Positions 19,712 to 30,537 of a stretch of DNA of 64,000 nt are shown here, piece after piece. A model generated the notes under the pieces. It saw only the letters and a program-made list of their open reading frames with translations, was not told where the DNA came from and ran no database searches. The stretch's first letter is position 1, and every line of letters starts with the position of its first letter. The position numbers and the translations under genes were made by a program. This DNA is from Colias croceus. Its lineage: Eukaryota; Arthropoda; Insecta; Lepidoptera; Pieridae. Location: contig NC_059539.1 of assembly GCF_905220415.1 (NCBI RefSeq), positions 1,054,001 through 1,118,000 on the forward strand, given 5' to 3'.

Positions 19712-22700
19712 GTATGTATACGTCACTGCAATATGTACATTTGATGCAAGTAACGCGTCAACAATTGCAATACCAGCTTATCGATTGAAACGATTTCCAA
19801 TTTTTAGCCTTCAGCGTCTAATATGTTCAATTAATTTTGTAGGAAATATTTGAACTCTCGCACAATGGTACCAGATTTGTGGCAGAAGAAGTAATGAGGC
19901 ATGAAACCGGACCAAATGTAGTGATGAATTGTGCAGTTCGTAGTGTACAGAATCGAATATACCTGGCAGCGGGGCAGGAGAGCCACTGTCAGCTGTACAA
20001 AGTGAACATACGGATGGTGGATGCTGCGGAGATGAGGCGAGGCAGTTTTCGCGCGGAAAATGGTCTCGTACGTCGTCGTCGCCGCACGGTTTCCGAGAAT
20101 GATAATATTTCTAAAATGGATAGCAATTGTAACACAACTGAGAAGAGAATATCATTCGAAATCCGGCCTAGTGATAGTGTGCAAACTGACTTTGGGTACT
20201 TCTATTTATTATATATTTTATCCTTATTTTTTATTACTATATAACTTCTCAATAGAAGAATATTAAATATTTCAAGCAAATATTTTATACAAAAAATTTA
20301 AGCACTATATTCAATAACATTCAAAGCACACACTAAGATAATCTTGTTCTCATGGTTTGAGATTTTTTTGTTAAATAATAAAATTGTTAATAAGCACACG
20401 CAAGAGCAGATAACAAATAAAAATGGTTTATAACCTTGTAACTTGTTATTTATCTATTAAGAAATCTTTAATTAATTAAGTTTTAAGTAAATGTTTTGTT
20501 GAAATATATCATATAGTTGTCAACAAACCTTTAACATGTACATTGTACATACAAGTAAAGATAGCCTTTAAGAAAGTTTATAAAAGTATGACAAATAATA
20601 AATTAAACTACATAGTTATTAGAAATATTTTATTTATTACAAATTGAGTCTACACAATATCAATATAATTATATACTAATATTATAAAGCTGAAGAGTTT
20701 GTTTGTTTGAACGTGCTAGCCTCGGGAAGTAGTTCCCGTCTGGTCTGATTTGAAACATTCTTTCGGTGTTAGATAGCCCATTTATTGAGGAAGGCTATCA
20801 TCACACTAAGACTAATAGGAGCGGAGCAATGCGGGGGAAACCGCGGAGCACAGCTAGTAATTTATAATTTAGCTGCACTCAGCTGTTAATTTTTGATATT
20901 TTTATTCTTCAGAGAGGATCCCTTACAGCGAGTGGTGACAATATGTCCAAATGGTAAACTGATGGCCACAGGCGGTGTGGATGGAAAAGTCAGGGTTTGG
21001 AGTTTTCCACTAATGCAGTTGTTGTTTGAATTACAAGGCCATACTAAAGAGGTACTATACTTATATTTTTTGGCTATTTAAAGTTAAAAATTCATTTATG
21101 CTGCTTTCCGAATTGTTGGTAAATGTTAACATATTATGTTATGATGATTCAAAAGTGCTTCTAGAAGAAGTCTAATTGAATAAATAAATGTTTGAGTTTG
21201 AGTATTGTACAGTACTATTTTCAAAATGTTTTTATATTCACTACCTACACATAAAAAATCAAACACCAATAACATTAATTGAATCCAATCCATTCCACAG
21301 CTAGACGACCTAGACTTCAGTCCCTGCGGCAAGCAGCTGGTCAGCATAGCGAAGGACGGGCAGCTGCTTGTGTGGAGCACACATGGAGTCGCACCACCGC
21401 TACGCAAGATCACCTGCACCCCGCCGAATGGGAACAAGTATCTGTTCCGACGGTGCAAGTTAGTTGACATTGGTTTTCTTTTTCGTTTTTTAAGAGTTGT
21501 AGAGATGGTTTTAACTTTATGAATAAAGTATGAAATGGTAACTTTTAGAGTTAACTTATAAAAGATATCTAGAACTAAATGAAGTATGAACATAATATAT
21601 TGAACAGGCGGTCCTCTTCATCCGTGGTTATATAGCTTAAAGCACTCAGGGATATTAACATTATTACGGTAAATGAAATTTTAAAATCGTTTGAGTAGTT
21701 TCTCAGAAGAGTGCTTTCAAACAAACATGTATGCAAACAAAATTGCGTTGTTGTGCAATAATTATTGTCTTACAAAACCAATATTTTTTTTAATTCCATT
21801 TATTAATTTTCAGGTATGGCACGATAGAAGACAAGCCGGACGAGTACAGGATGTTCACAATCGCTAACCCGCTCGCGCGCTCCGGCAAGCAGCGCGGGCT
21901 ACTGCAGCTGTGGGCGAGCGGGGCCAGCATGGGTGCAAGCGGGGCCAGCACGGGTGGCGAAGCTGCGCGTGCGGTGTTATGTGGCGAGTCGCTGTCCGCG
22001 CTGGCGGTGCGGGATGACGGCCGGTATGTCGCTGTCGGCACCATGTTTAGCGGCTCCGTGGATATATACATCGCGTTTAGTTTGCAGGTGAGATAAGGGC
22101 AAAGGGATTTTAATTTTTATGTTATGTTGGATTAAAAAAGTTTTTGATTCGTGATATTTGTTTTTATTGAGCTGTCAGAATAAAATAAATGGCAATTAGA
22201 ATGCTTTTTAATTGAAAACGTGATTAATAGTATTTTACTTCAGATAATATATTTACATAATTCGATTGCTCAATTTGGCTCTGTATGATAATAATCTCTG
22301 TATGAAAATATGTCGAATGATAATCTCATGTCTAGTGCGTAATGCACGTCTACCACACGCACTGCAATTCAATATTGAGCAATTGAGCGTCAAGTCTTAA
22401 ACTCAAACTTAAACATTTATTTATTCAATTAGACTACTTTTAGTAGCACTTTCGAATCGTTATTATAGTCGAGCCAATTTAATAGGCAACATTTGACGTC
22501 TATCAATTTTATCTTCGAAGAAAGGTAACCTGCTTAAAAACATCGATTAAAGTGTATTAATCGATACGGATTTGAAACATTTGTCAATCGAATTTATTAA
22601 TTTATGATGATTTTTATTCACAAGTAATCAATGCATTCGATTCTAGATGTCAGATTTCGATTTTTAGAGTAACGTCTCTAGCATTTAAAAAGAAAAAAGG

Positions 22701-25700
22701 TTTATTGACACAAAATTGTAGCGACGTCAGTTCTTCAATTCAGAAATTGTTTATTATGTTTAGGATGGTTTATCAGTAAAATGAAATCTTAAAATAACTT
22801 GTATCGGTCATTATTATTATAAATATGTAATCGTAATTGAAAAAAGTTAAGCAAATGTGCAGTTCTAACAAAACGAAATATCATGTTATTCTATGTCGTC
22901 GTTACTAAGTTACGTTGTTGAATTTTGTTGAACTGTCAAATGTTGCCTATTAAAATGGCTCTACTATACATAAGTATTTTTAACATTTACCACCGATTAC
23001 TATTATTATAACTTATGAGCGATCTCTGTTTCATGTACTATAGATAATAATTAATAATCTTAAATATGTGTGTAACTATAGATATTACATTATAAGTTAC
23101 TAGATTTCCGCCCGCGGCTTCGCCCGCGTTTGCAAAGGAAAACCCGCATAGTTCCCGTTCCCGTGGGATTTCCGGGATAAAACTATCCTGTGTGTTAATC
23201 CAAGTTATCCTCTATATGTGTGCTAAATTTCATTGTAATCGGCTCAGTAGTTTTTACGTGAAAGAGTAACAAACATCCATACATCCATACAAACTTTCGC
23301 CTTTATAATATACTAGCTTTCCACCCGCAGCTTCGCCCGCGCAGTCTAAGAAAAACCCGCATAGTTCCCGTTCCCGTGGGATGTTCCGGGATTAATCTAT
23401 CCTATTTCCCGGGGTAAAAAGTAGCCTATGTCCTTTCTCAGGTATCAAAATATCTCTATACCAAATTTCATGCAAATTGGTTCAGTAGTTAAGGCGTGAT
23501 TGAGTAACAGACAGACAGACAGACAGAGTTACTTTCGCATTTATAATATTAGTATGGATATATATATTAGATTACTATAATATTTCTCATTCGCAGCGCG
23601 TGGTGCACGTGCCCCGCGCGCACCGCATGTTCGTCACCGGGCTGGCCTTCCTCCCCGCGCGGGGCTGCGAGCGGGGGGAGGGGGGCGGGGGGGGCGGAGT
23701 CTCCCGCGCGATCGCCTCGCGCTCGGACGCCGCCCTGCTCTCCATATCCGTGGACAACTGCCTCTATGTGCACACGCTGCCGAGGAGGGGTGAGTGACAC
23801 ATACACAAACAGACATGTAGAAAACAGACACGTACGACCAGAACAGAACGTAGAAATATTTGTACAAACACACAGAGCAAACAGATACAAACACACATAC
23901 AAATCAACATACAGACAGACACACATGTAGAAAACAGACACGTACGACCAGAACAAAACGAACAGAACGTAGAAATATTTGTACAAACACACAGAGCAAA
24001 CAGATACAAACACACATACAAAGATTGACACATACACAAACAGAAATATAGAAAACAGACACGTAGAAATATATGCACAAACACACATACAGATTACAGA
24101 CACACACAAAGATGCACACACGCAGACGTAGACGAGCACACAAAGATACCACAAACACCCACGCACACAGGACATGTATACAAATACGCACGCACGTTCG
24201 CAATCGAGCATGCATACATACGCATCCGCACGCACGCACGGACAGTAAATATCTACCGAAAAATAGTAACTTTAAATAAACTTACTTATATCTTTGATTC
24301 TCAAACATCTGCTTTATCCTTTTATATATGATCGTAAATGTATATTGAATTCAAGCAATTTAATATGAAATTTATAAAACTGCTAAATTTTTAAAGAATA
24401 GAAAAAAATCGTTCATGAGGCGAGGTTTGAACCCGCATCGGCAACCTGCCTGATGTATAAAACTCTAGTATTTTTTATTACCAGTGTCCATTTTGTAAAC
24501 AATAGTCAGTAGTTTCATAAACCTTGTTGCCTAACCATAAACAAAACTCTATCAATATAAAATAAATAAAAAACTAGCAGTGCCACGTAGTTTCACCCGC
24601 GAGCATAATCATGTTTTCTATAGCTATCTCATGTGTTATTGTGATGTATACTATAATATAACCTATTATATACTATTAAATTTCATTCTGGAAATCCGTC
24701 CAGTAGTTTTACGTGATAGAGCAATAAACATACATTTTCACAAACTTCTATACTAATACTATAAAGCTGAAGAGTTTGTTTGTTTGTTTGAACGCGCTAA
24801 TCTCGGGAACTACTGGTCCGATTTGAAAAATTCTTTCGGTGTTAGATGGCCCATTTATCGAGGAAGGCTCATCACGCTAAGGGTCCGTTCACACAGACCG
24901 GCTCTGAGAGGAGAGCAGATTCTTATCACGATGAAAACAGAGTTTTTAGTATTTGTAACTTAAGGTTTATTTTTGCGTGTGCACTGCTTTTGACATTAAG
25001 AATGCTTGAACGCGCTTGGTGTGAAATAATAAGAGGAGCTGACCGGCTCCGATCGCGTACTTTTTCTCGTTCGCGCAGCCGTTCAGCTCCGATTACATTC
25101 GCATCCGCTTTCAGATAGCTTCCAGCTGGTCTATGTGAAATAGTTGACGGCTCCGCTCCGACCAACTCCAAGCGTATACGATCCGGTCTGTGTGAAAAGA
25201 AAAATGCGCGCCGATGCTCTCCGAGCCTGTCTGTGTGAACGGACCCTAAGGGTCAACTCACACCAAAAGAGCGTCGAAGCGCGGCGAAGCGGAGCGCAGT
25301 TTCCGTGTCATATGAATTTTAACTTTATTTTCATTACTATAATACTCATTATCGCATGAGAAGCTCGAACGAGTCGCGCGGATGCCCGCGGCGCCGCTGG
25401 AATTCCGTGGAATTCCAGCGGACGGACCGTGCGACTGCGCGAGAAGTCGCGGGAATTCCAGAGAATGCTCGAGCATTCGCGAGCGGCCGCTGGCAATATC
25501 CCGCCCCTCGCGCCCGCTCCCCGCACGCGTCTGTGCGCGCGAGCATTCGAACTGCGCAAAGAGCGACCCGTGAATTCATCGCGGGAAGGCGCGCGGATTC
25601 CCGCGACTGCTCGAGAAGTCGCTGGAATGCTCAAGAAGTCGCGGGCCTCCGCTACTCCGCGCTTCGCCGCGCTGCGCTGCGCTTCCCCGCTCTTTTGGTG

Positions 25701-25898
25701 TGAGTTGACCCTAAGACCAACAGGAGCGAAGCAATGCGGGTGAAACCGCGGGGAACAGCTAGTTTATTATATAAGTAAGATGTACTAAAAATAACCAATT
25801 GTTTGTCCACAGGTACCATGCCAGCTTGGATCGCCATTGTCTTGATAATCTTCGTACTGTTCTGTACCTTCTGTTTATGTTCTTATTTAGGTATATAA
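19577..25898 (+). CDS. PREB: PREB/Sec12, Sar1 guanine-nucleotide exchange factor
   Basis: Seven exons (19577-19711, 19843-20195, 20913-21051, 21301-21458, 21814-22087, 23597-23789, 25813-25898) join in phase to a 445-aa protein, close to the usual length of about 420. The product is the ER-membrane protein that loads GTP on Sar1 and starts COPII budding. Visible hallmarks are the Gly-rich loop IIAGGGGASNTGVANGFEIF (residues about 29-48; this segment forms the K-loop in Sec12), WD40-type blades (ATGGVDGKVRVWSFP; LVSIAKDGQLLVW; LLSISVDNCLYVHTL), and a C-terminal transmembrane segment (residues about 423-443) followed only by Gly-Ile. The start ATG is in AACATGTCTCGC with no in-frame alternative upstream. 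Oddities are an Arg-rich loop in exon 2 (LVRRRRRTVS), an extended Gly/Ser/Ala loop in exon 5, and a poly-Gly tract in exon 6. Large introns carry nested mobile elements. Confidence 0.95.
19843..20195 (+). CDS. PREB: PREB exon 2
   Basis: The acceptor is TTTTGTAG and the exon starts EIFELSHNGTRFVAEEVMRH. It ends TDFG in phase 2 before GTACTT. It includes the basic loop LVRRRRRTVS, which may be a variable surface loop. Confidence 0.88.
20196..20912 (+). other. PREB intron 2 with a tail repeat
   Basis: Bases 20672-20862 hold a dispersed repeat (TACTAATATTATAAAGCTGA to AAACCGCGGAGCACAGCTAG), also seen at 24745-24880 plus 25715-25761 and, in part, at 34078-34183. The rest is plain AT-rich intron. 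Confidence 0.6.
20913..21051 (+). CDS. PREB: PREB exon 3, WD40 blade
   Basis: It reads EDPLQRVVTICPNGKLMATG, then GVDGKVRVWSFP and FELQGHTKE. The acceptor is ATTCTTCAG and the donor GTACTA. This is the clearest WD repeat of the gene. Confidence 0.93.
21301..21458 (+). CDS. PREB: PREB exon 4, WD40 blade
   Basis: It reads LDDLDFSPCGKQLVSIAKDG, then QLLVWSTHG, and ends FRRCK with the Lys split over donor GTTAGT. The acceptor is CATTCCACAG. Confidence 0.92.
21459..21813 (+). other. PREB intron 4
   Basis: This is 355 bp of AT-rich intron in which I recognise nothing. Confidence 0.5.
21814..22087 (+). CDS. PREB: PREB exon 5
   Basis: It begins YGTIEDKPDEYRMFTIANPL and ends SGSVDIYIAFSLQ before GTGAGA. 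It contains a low-complexity stretch (WASGASMGASGASTGGEA) made by a small in-frame duplication of GAS codons. Confidence 0.92.
22395..22998. repeat. Tail repeat split by a MITE (22466-22966)
   Basis: The halves 22395-22465 and 22967-22998 together match the repeat at 699-806. The interruption is a TA-flanked MITE listed separately. Confidence 0.75.
22466..22966. mobile_element. TA-flanked MITE in PREB intron 5
   Basis: Inverted ends of about 32 bp read TAGTCGAGCCAATTTAATAG on the left and, on the reverse strand at the right, TAGTAGAGCCATTTTAATAG, both continuing GCAACATTTGAC. TA occurs at 22464-22465 and 22967-22968. The 501-bp interior has no gene. TA duplication suggests Tc1/mariner mobilisation. 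Confidence 0.85.
23099..23313 (+). repeat. CCCGCGG-type tail repeat, copy 1 of a pair
   Basis: It begins CTAGATTTCCGCCCGCGGCT and ends in CTTTCGCCTTTATAATATAC. It is a member of the abundant family that I take to be the 3' tail of an RTE-like LINE or a derived SINE. It abuts a second copy. Confidence 0.65.
23312..23560 (+). repeat. CCCGCGG-type tail repeat, copy 2 of a pair
   Basis: It begins CTAGCTTTCCACCCGCAGCT and ends CATTTATAATATTAGTATGG after a short CAGA run. It lies just upstream of PREB exon 6. Confidence 0.7.
23597..23789 (+). CDS. PREB: PREB exon 6
   Basis: It reads RVVHVPRAHRMFVTGLAFLP and ends LYVHTLPRRG, in phase 1 before GTGAGT. A G-rich stretch (23674-23700) encodes GEGGGGGGVS, an unusual glycine run in a WD-type blade loop. 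It is extremely GC-rich compared with the introns. Confidence 0.9.
23795..24250. repeat. ACACA-rich tandem array in PREB intron 6
   Basis: About three diverged units of 110-125 bp share GTAGAAAACAGACACGTA and TATTTGTACAAACACACAGA. The last part degenerates to CACAC/GCACGCACG simple repeat. It starts directly after the exon 6 donor. Confidence 0.75.
24385..24445 (-). repeat. tRNA-like repeat fragment
   Basis: AAGAATAGAAAAAAATCGTT joined to a B-box core (TTTGAACCCGCATC) matches the spacer-plus-T-arm part of the 311-bp units at 5526-7028. Only this short piece is left. Confidence 0.65.
24573..24753 (+). repeat. Degraded tail repeat
   Basis: It begins ACTAGCAGTGCCACGTAGTT and ends CAAACTTCTATACTAATACT. 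It is a diverged member of the CCCGCGG-type family. Confidence 0.5.
24881..25246. mobile_element. MITE X: GGGTCCGTTCACACAG ends, TAA duplication
   Basis: The 366-bp element starts GGGTCCGTTCACACAGACCG and ends CTGTCTGTGTGAACGGACCC. TAA flanks both sides (24878-24880, 25247-25249). It has no gene. The TAA duplication fits PIF/Harbinger. Confidence 0.85.
25250..25711. mobile_element. MITE Y: GGGTCAACTCACACC ends, TAA duplication
   Basis: The 462-bp element starts GGGTCAACTCACACCAAAAG and ends CTTTTGGTGTGAGTTGACCC, with TAA at 25247-25249 and 25712-25714. The GC-rich interior is full of GGAATTCC and CTCGAGCATTCGCGAG palindromes. It adjoins MITE X with one shared TAA between them. Confidence 0.85.
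25813..25898 (+). CDS. PREB: PREB exon 7, membrane anchor
   Basis: The acceptor is TTGTCCACAG. The exon reads TMPAWIAIVLIIFVLFCTFC, then LCSYLGI and TAA. This is a single hydrophobic helix with almost nothing beyond it, as in PREB proteins anchored by the C-terminus. Confidence 0.93.
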
Positions 25899-26722
25899 CA
25901 TTGTATTTATATTAATTTTATTTCCGTATGTATAAGTTCCTCGGGGCTAGGTTAGGTTTAGGCAATCCGGTGTAAATCGTGCTCATAATTTATCATTTAT
26001 GGTTATATATAGAATCAATTTAATTAAATGAATTACATATTTCAGTTATACATTTGTTTTATTTTGTTTTACCTTATTTTTTATTTCCTTCACATGAGAG
26101 AAAAACGAATCTGCTTTTATTCGTTGTTTTGATAAAACCAGAGTTAATAAGTATTTAAAATTTAAATAATACACACCTTTTATAAAAAGTAATTGGTATG
26201 AAAGTTAGAACGGGATGTTCTTAGTAAACTCGTTCTTCGCTTGATGTTATATCTTCTATCTAGAATTGGTTTGGGTCATTAAAAATTGAGATAATATTAT
26301 TTAATAATTAGATTAGGTATATGCCATTAACGCACAAATATAAACTTTTGCCTACTTTTGGCTAATGCAAACAAAGAGAACTATCATAGCGTATTACCTA
26401 TATAAAATAAGGTATTAATTATATGGTTTTAAAATATGTCAACAGATGATCAAATAGCACAAAGGTTATTAAAATGAATGATATTTTTAAAGTAGTTTTT
26501 TCTGAATTATTTTCATTATCATGCAACAAGCTTTGATGCAAATTAGCAAATATGTAGGAACTAGGATTTGGAGTTGTGCCTTCATGACATACAAGAAAAA
26601 TAAATACAATACTGGACATAATATCGATATCCATAAATTACCTAAACAAAGTAGTAACTCATTGAAATAAAGATACATTAGTTTTAAAAAATCCACAACC
26701 CATTCTCCCCATATATAGGATA
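25899..26722. other. 3' flank of PREB
   Basis: This is AT-rich sequence; I see no gene and no strong polyadenylation hexamer close to the stop codon. Confidence 0.4.
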
Positions 26723-27349
26723 ACGTAACGGCACCAGTGGTGGACAAGCATCCAGTAATGGACAAAATAAATATAAAATTTAGATAATAAGACCAAAATA
26801 AACGTTATATAATTTGGCAATACTTAAAATAAAAGTTTGGTTCATAAACTATCAAAATACGACACTTCGTCTTATTCGGTCAAAATGTTTGAAGATGGCA
26901 TAACTTTGTGTTTAGTTGCTGCGACTCGTTTCTAAGAAGTCCGTTTTTACTAAGGAAATCCTTAAGGAAGTGAGGACACAATTTTGTTTTTAAGAATTTT
27001 TGTATAAATCTTAGCAAAATTTGACATTACTTTTATTTATAGTAGTTAAGTGTACGAAATATTACACGATTTAGTATCACGATAGGTTAAGTTGTTTAAA
27101 TAAAATTCGTCAGTGTCCATAACTGGATTTAATTCTATGGATATATCCATTTATGGACAAATGTCGAAACTAAACTTTTTTTAAAGATATTAATTACATG
27201 CGCTTTTCTATATTGTCTTTTCTTTCTGATTAATAATATACCTATCACGACCATTTCGAACACAGGGTTCCAATATTGTACAACAATTGTCCATGACTGG
27301 ATTTGCTTTGGTTCCTATAATGGACATTGATATTTTTTGTTAAAATTAC

Positions 27350-27582
27350 ACTCCCCGACAAATTGGTAATGCAATCAATGCCCTTAATAATGGGGATAAA
27401 GTAACAAAAGCCGCTGAAGGATTTGAAGTGCCAAGAATAATTTTGCACAATAAACTATCAGTTAAAAGTCCTAAGGTCTGCTCAATGGGTCCAACAACAT
27501 AATATATATCTGAACATGAAGAATATATTTTAGAACAATGGGTCATTATGTGCTGTGCGACTCGTTCTCGCTTCATCCTCTA
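27350..27582 (+). pseudogene. Broken pogo/jerky-type transposase N-terminus
   Basis: The frame reads IGNAINALNNGDKVTKAAEG then FEVPRIILHNKL, a pipsqueak-type helix-turn-helix. It continues MGPTT, a stop (TAA), then YISEHEEYILEQWVIMCCAT, the usual second-domain start. No catalytic domain could be found further on, so the gene is dead. Confidence 0.7.
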
Positions 27583-28065
27583 TCACTGCGTAGATAAATC
27601 GCATCCATAAGCGCATTGTAACGCATCTATCATCTCTGATGAACTGTTTGGACAGTGATCCATTCCAATTTAGCAGCAGACAGCGGTCTGCTGCTAAATT
27701 CCACCACCATACAACACACACGCTTAAATTTAATCCACACCATCTTGACAACAGTTTAAAAGAAGCTTTTTGCCTCGTGCTACAATTTGGAATCCATATC
27801 GATGGATCGATCAGATTAAGGCTGCTATTGGCGGTTCACTTCACGAGTGTAGCAGAATGCCAGGAAACAGAGAGATATGGTGGAACATCGTGAAGCGGGT
27901 AACATCTACCCTTCAAACCTCATGTTGACCACCCTTCACTCTGACTAGAGTGATACGACGAAGAAGAAGAGTTCCCAAAATGGATGGATGTGTGGCAGTA
28001 CTTTTTTTAGTTATATTTTTCATCCCTGACTTATTGAGTAATAATAGAAAACCCATATTGTTTTT

Positions 28066-28151
28066 TCTAACTCAGCCCCCGGAATCACAGACACAATAGA
28101 AAATCTATTGTGTCGTGGCCCGATCGGGCCGCTGGGGGCTCAATGGGTTAA
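28066..28151. repeat. Cloverleaf-like inverted repeat, copy 2
   Basis: This matches 10545-10630. Here the outer stem is AGCCCCC with GGGGGCT, better paired than in copy 1. It lies inside the pogo-like element. Confidence 0.8.
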
Positions 28152-28649
28152 CAGACACAACTCTTATTTAACGATGCATTTGTCCAATTTTTTCCTATAA
28201 AATGGAAATTAAGACTATTTAAAATATTATAAGTATGCAAAATAATTAATAAATACTATTTTTTATAAATACATCCCAGATTTATTGTATTCCAATCATC
28301 ATTTGCAACATTTTATTGATAACTATAAGTCTTCTCCAAGTGTAAATAACTGGAGAAACAACTTTAGGTACAGTCCATAAATGGGTGTTCATAACTGGAT
28401 GTTGTCCAAAACTGGGTGTCCGTCATTAGATTTTAACTGTCCAACACTGGTGCAAAAAAGTGGTTTTTTAATTTATTAATAACTTCATTATTTATGCATT
28501 GTAATCTTTTTTCTAACAATGGTTATGTTAAACTAACATTGAACTAAAGGTATTCAAAAACAATATCCAATAAAATTAAAAAACCTATGAGAAATTTGCA
28601 AAAAACTTGAATTTTTTCCTTAATCTGTACAAGACTGGTGCCGTTACCT

Positions 28650-29225
28650 TAGGTACCTAATACTTTAAATTAATAAAATATTCATATTTAAATCAAATTG
28701 TCTTAAATGTTAAATTAAGGTTAAAATATATTTTACCATAAAATACTATATAGTTTTTTTTATTCATGTTTAAGTTTCTAAGCATCATTTTTCTTCCGGT
28801 GCATTTACATCAAACGAGCGAATGCTCATTCTAACCCCAATATGTCAAATTCTTTTGATGTAAACGGGCGTTGAGAATTCTTTCGTTGTTCTTAGTGTTT
28901 ACGAAAAGATTTATGCTATATCCTACTGAACAACACTGAATACGAGTTTTCGTTTACACTAAAAAGATTACGAAATAATGATCTAGCTCTAGCTCTATGG
29001 CCGTTTGATGTACATGCACCGTTATAATTAGCTTTTTCCTTTGTTCAATTTTAAATTAACCGGATTCTTTTATTGACAATAAATTTTTACTAATACTAAT
29101 GATGTCTTTGTGATAGACGATAGTAGAGATATTGTATCGGTATAATTGTGTACAGTTTCAGAACTTATTCCAAAAAGGCACTTTTCATGAAATTGAGTCG
29201 TCAGACGTCATATTATGTAAAAGGT
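28650..29225. other. Intergenic, unrecognised
   Basis: This is AT-rich sequence. A short inverted pair around 28810-28880 (CATTTACATCAAACGAGCGA; TTTGATGTAAACGGGCG) may be an old MITE remnant. No gene is seen. Confidence 0.4.
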
Positions 29226-30070
29226 ATGGTCTACCAGAATCTGATGGCATATTTATAATTAAGAAATAAAAGATTTTCATATGGCAATTTTATTTGACAA
29301 CTATCAAATTGGTTGTCAAATTATTTGTCTTCTTTGGAATTAATGAATAATTTTTAGGATTTTGTCTAAAAAATCTTCGAAAATGTCGAAAAAGCCGCTG
29401 CGATCACAAGCAAGAGATGTTATTTATAATGTGTATGGAAAAACATTCGATGAAGAAGGGTCAAACACATCACAATTTTCAATTTTGAATATTTTATTAG
29501 TAAATTGGACTTACCCGTTTTGATACTTAAAATTAAAAATATTATAAGTAGGTAACTATAATATTGTTTGTTGATTACAACATAATTTTATGAAAACTTA
29601 TTACAAGAGTTTCCAATACGGCTATTCGTCAAGTCCAAGCTGTCCAAGTCAATTTGATATTGTGTTTATCTGATAATACTTACGAAAATAAACATATATA
29701 AACTAAATAAAAATATTTAGTTTATAAAAAAATTATTACCATTATCTAGTTTTGATCTGCATTATCATTACATCCATATTTTTACATGACATAATGATAA
29801 TGAATATACAAATACAGGTATGTGTAAATAATATGTAATATGTATTACATAGATAAAAGTAATATGTATTTTATACATGTAAGTATGTACCTACATAATA
29901 TTAAGTGGATATCTCATTATTAAGTACAGTATTGTGCACTTATGTAATGTGACTAATGATGTTGAGGACAAAATAAAAAATAAGCAGTATCAAGATCGTT
30001 CAGTCCATTTTCCCTAGGGTTGCACACTCAAAATTTTGATTTCCCTAATTGCCATCAGATTCTGGTTTAC
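29226..30070. mobile_element. MITE with transposase-start relic
   Basis: The ends CCAGAATCTGATGGCA and TGCCATCAGATTCTGG are inverted and preceded by similar TATGGTCTA/TATAGGTAAA sequence. The interior holds a 46-codon frame (29383-29523). I infer a Tc1/IS630-type deletion derivative. Confidence 0.7.
29383..29523 (+). pseudogene. N-terminal fragment of an IS630/Tc1-type transposase
   Basis: ATG starts MSKKPLRSQARDVIYNVYGK and the frame closes after 46 codons. The SQAR-V-N-Y pattern resembles the N-terminus of the intact transposase at 8295-9626 (KGQSRQLVLKL). It is too short to function. Confidence 0.55.
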
Positions 30071-30082
30071 CTATACTTAACT

Positions 30083-30232
30083 GTATAGTGCCACAAACTT
30101 AACTGACCCGGTGACGGTGTCACTGATGTCGATTTTTACTACTGGCGGCGCGTAGTTCCAGTTTTTTTCTCCGGGTCAGTTCAGTTTGAGGCACACGTAG
30201 TATATTATTATTAGTCTGTGGTGGCACTGTAC
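30083..30232. repeat. Small hairpin element
   Basis: AACTTAACTGACCCGG and CCGGGTCAGTTCAGTTT face each other, within outer TATAGTGCCAC and GTGGCACTGTA. It is probably a short foldback or MITE next to the preceding element. Confidence 0.6.
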
Positions 30233-30537
30233 GTTATAATCACAGAGCAAGTAATATAGCTAATAGCAGTTATAATCAAGTTTAATAGATACAGGGCCGG
30301 ACCGTGAACTTGTGGGGCCCTGGGCTGAAACTACCCAGGGGCCTTTTTTTTTGGAAATGTTCATATTTTCTTAATACTTACTTTCACAATTTTGTTATTT
30401 TAACATATTCAAATTTGATTTTAAATCGTTTTATTAATTCAGGAGTCTATCGCGGACAAACAAAGTACCTAACACGTAATTTTTTTATACATATTTAGAT
30501 AATATAAAAAAATAATTAAATAATGTTATTCATCCAT

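Larger units (their letters stand above)
24745..25761. repeat. Tail repeat interrupted by two MITEs
   Basis: The host repeat runs 24745-24880 and resumes at 25715-25761. The intact version at 20672-20862 gives the uninterrupted order (GGCTATCATCACACTAAGAC). Both MITEs entered at TAA. Confidence 0.75.
26723..28649. mobile_element. pogo-like DNA transposon relic
   Basis: Inverted ends A(C/G)GTAACGGCACCAGT lie at 26723 and, reversed, up to 28649, each flanked by TA (26721-26722, 28650-28651). Near both ends the motif GTCCA-TAACTGG and variants recur many times. The interior has a broken pipsqueak-type transposase start (27350-27582) and the second cloverleaf-like repeat (28066-28151). A short perfect stem AATTTAGCAGCAGA with TCTGCTGCTAAATT lies near 27668-27701. 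Confidence 0.75.

Noticed and set aside
23567..24239. Cys/Val-rich frames of 106-222 codons on the - strand
   Set aside because: They are translations of the ACACA-rich tandem array and of antisense PREB exon 6.
25356..25743. Arg-rich frames of 100-115 codons on both strands
   Set aside because: They lie inside GC-rich MITE Y, bounded by its inverted ends, and have no conserved motif.
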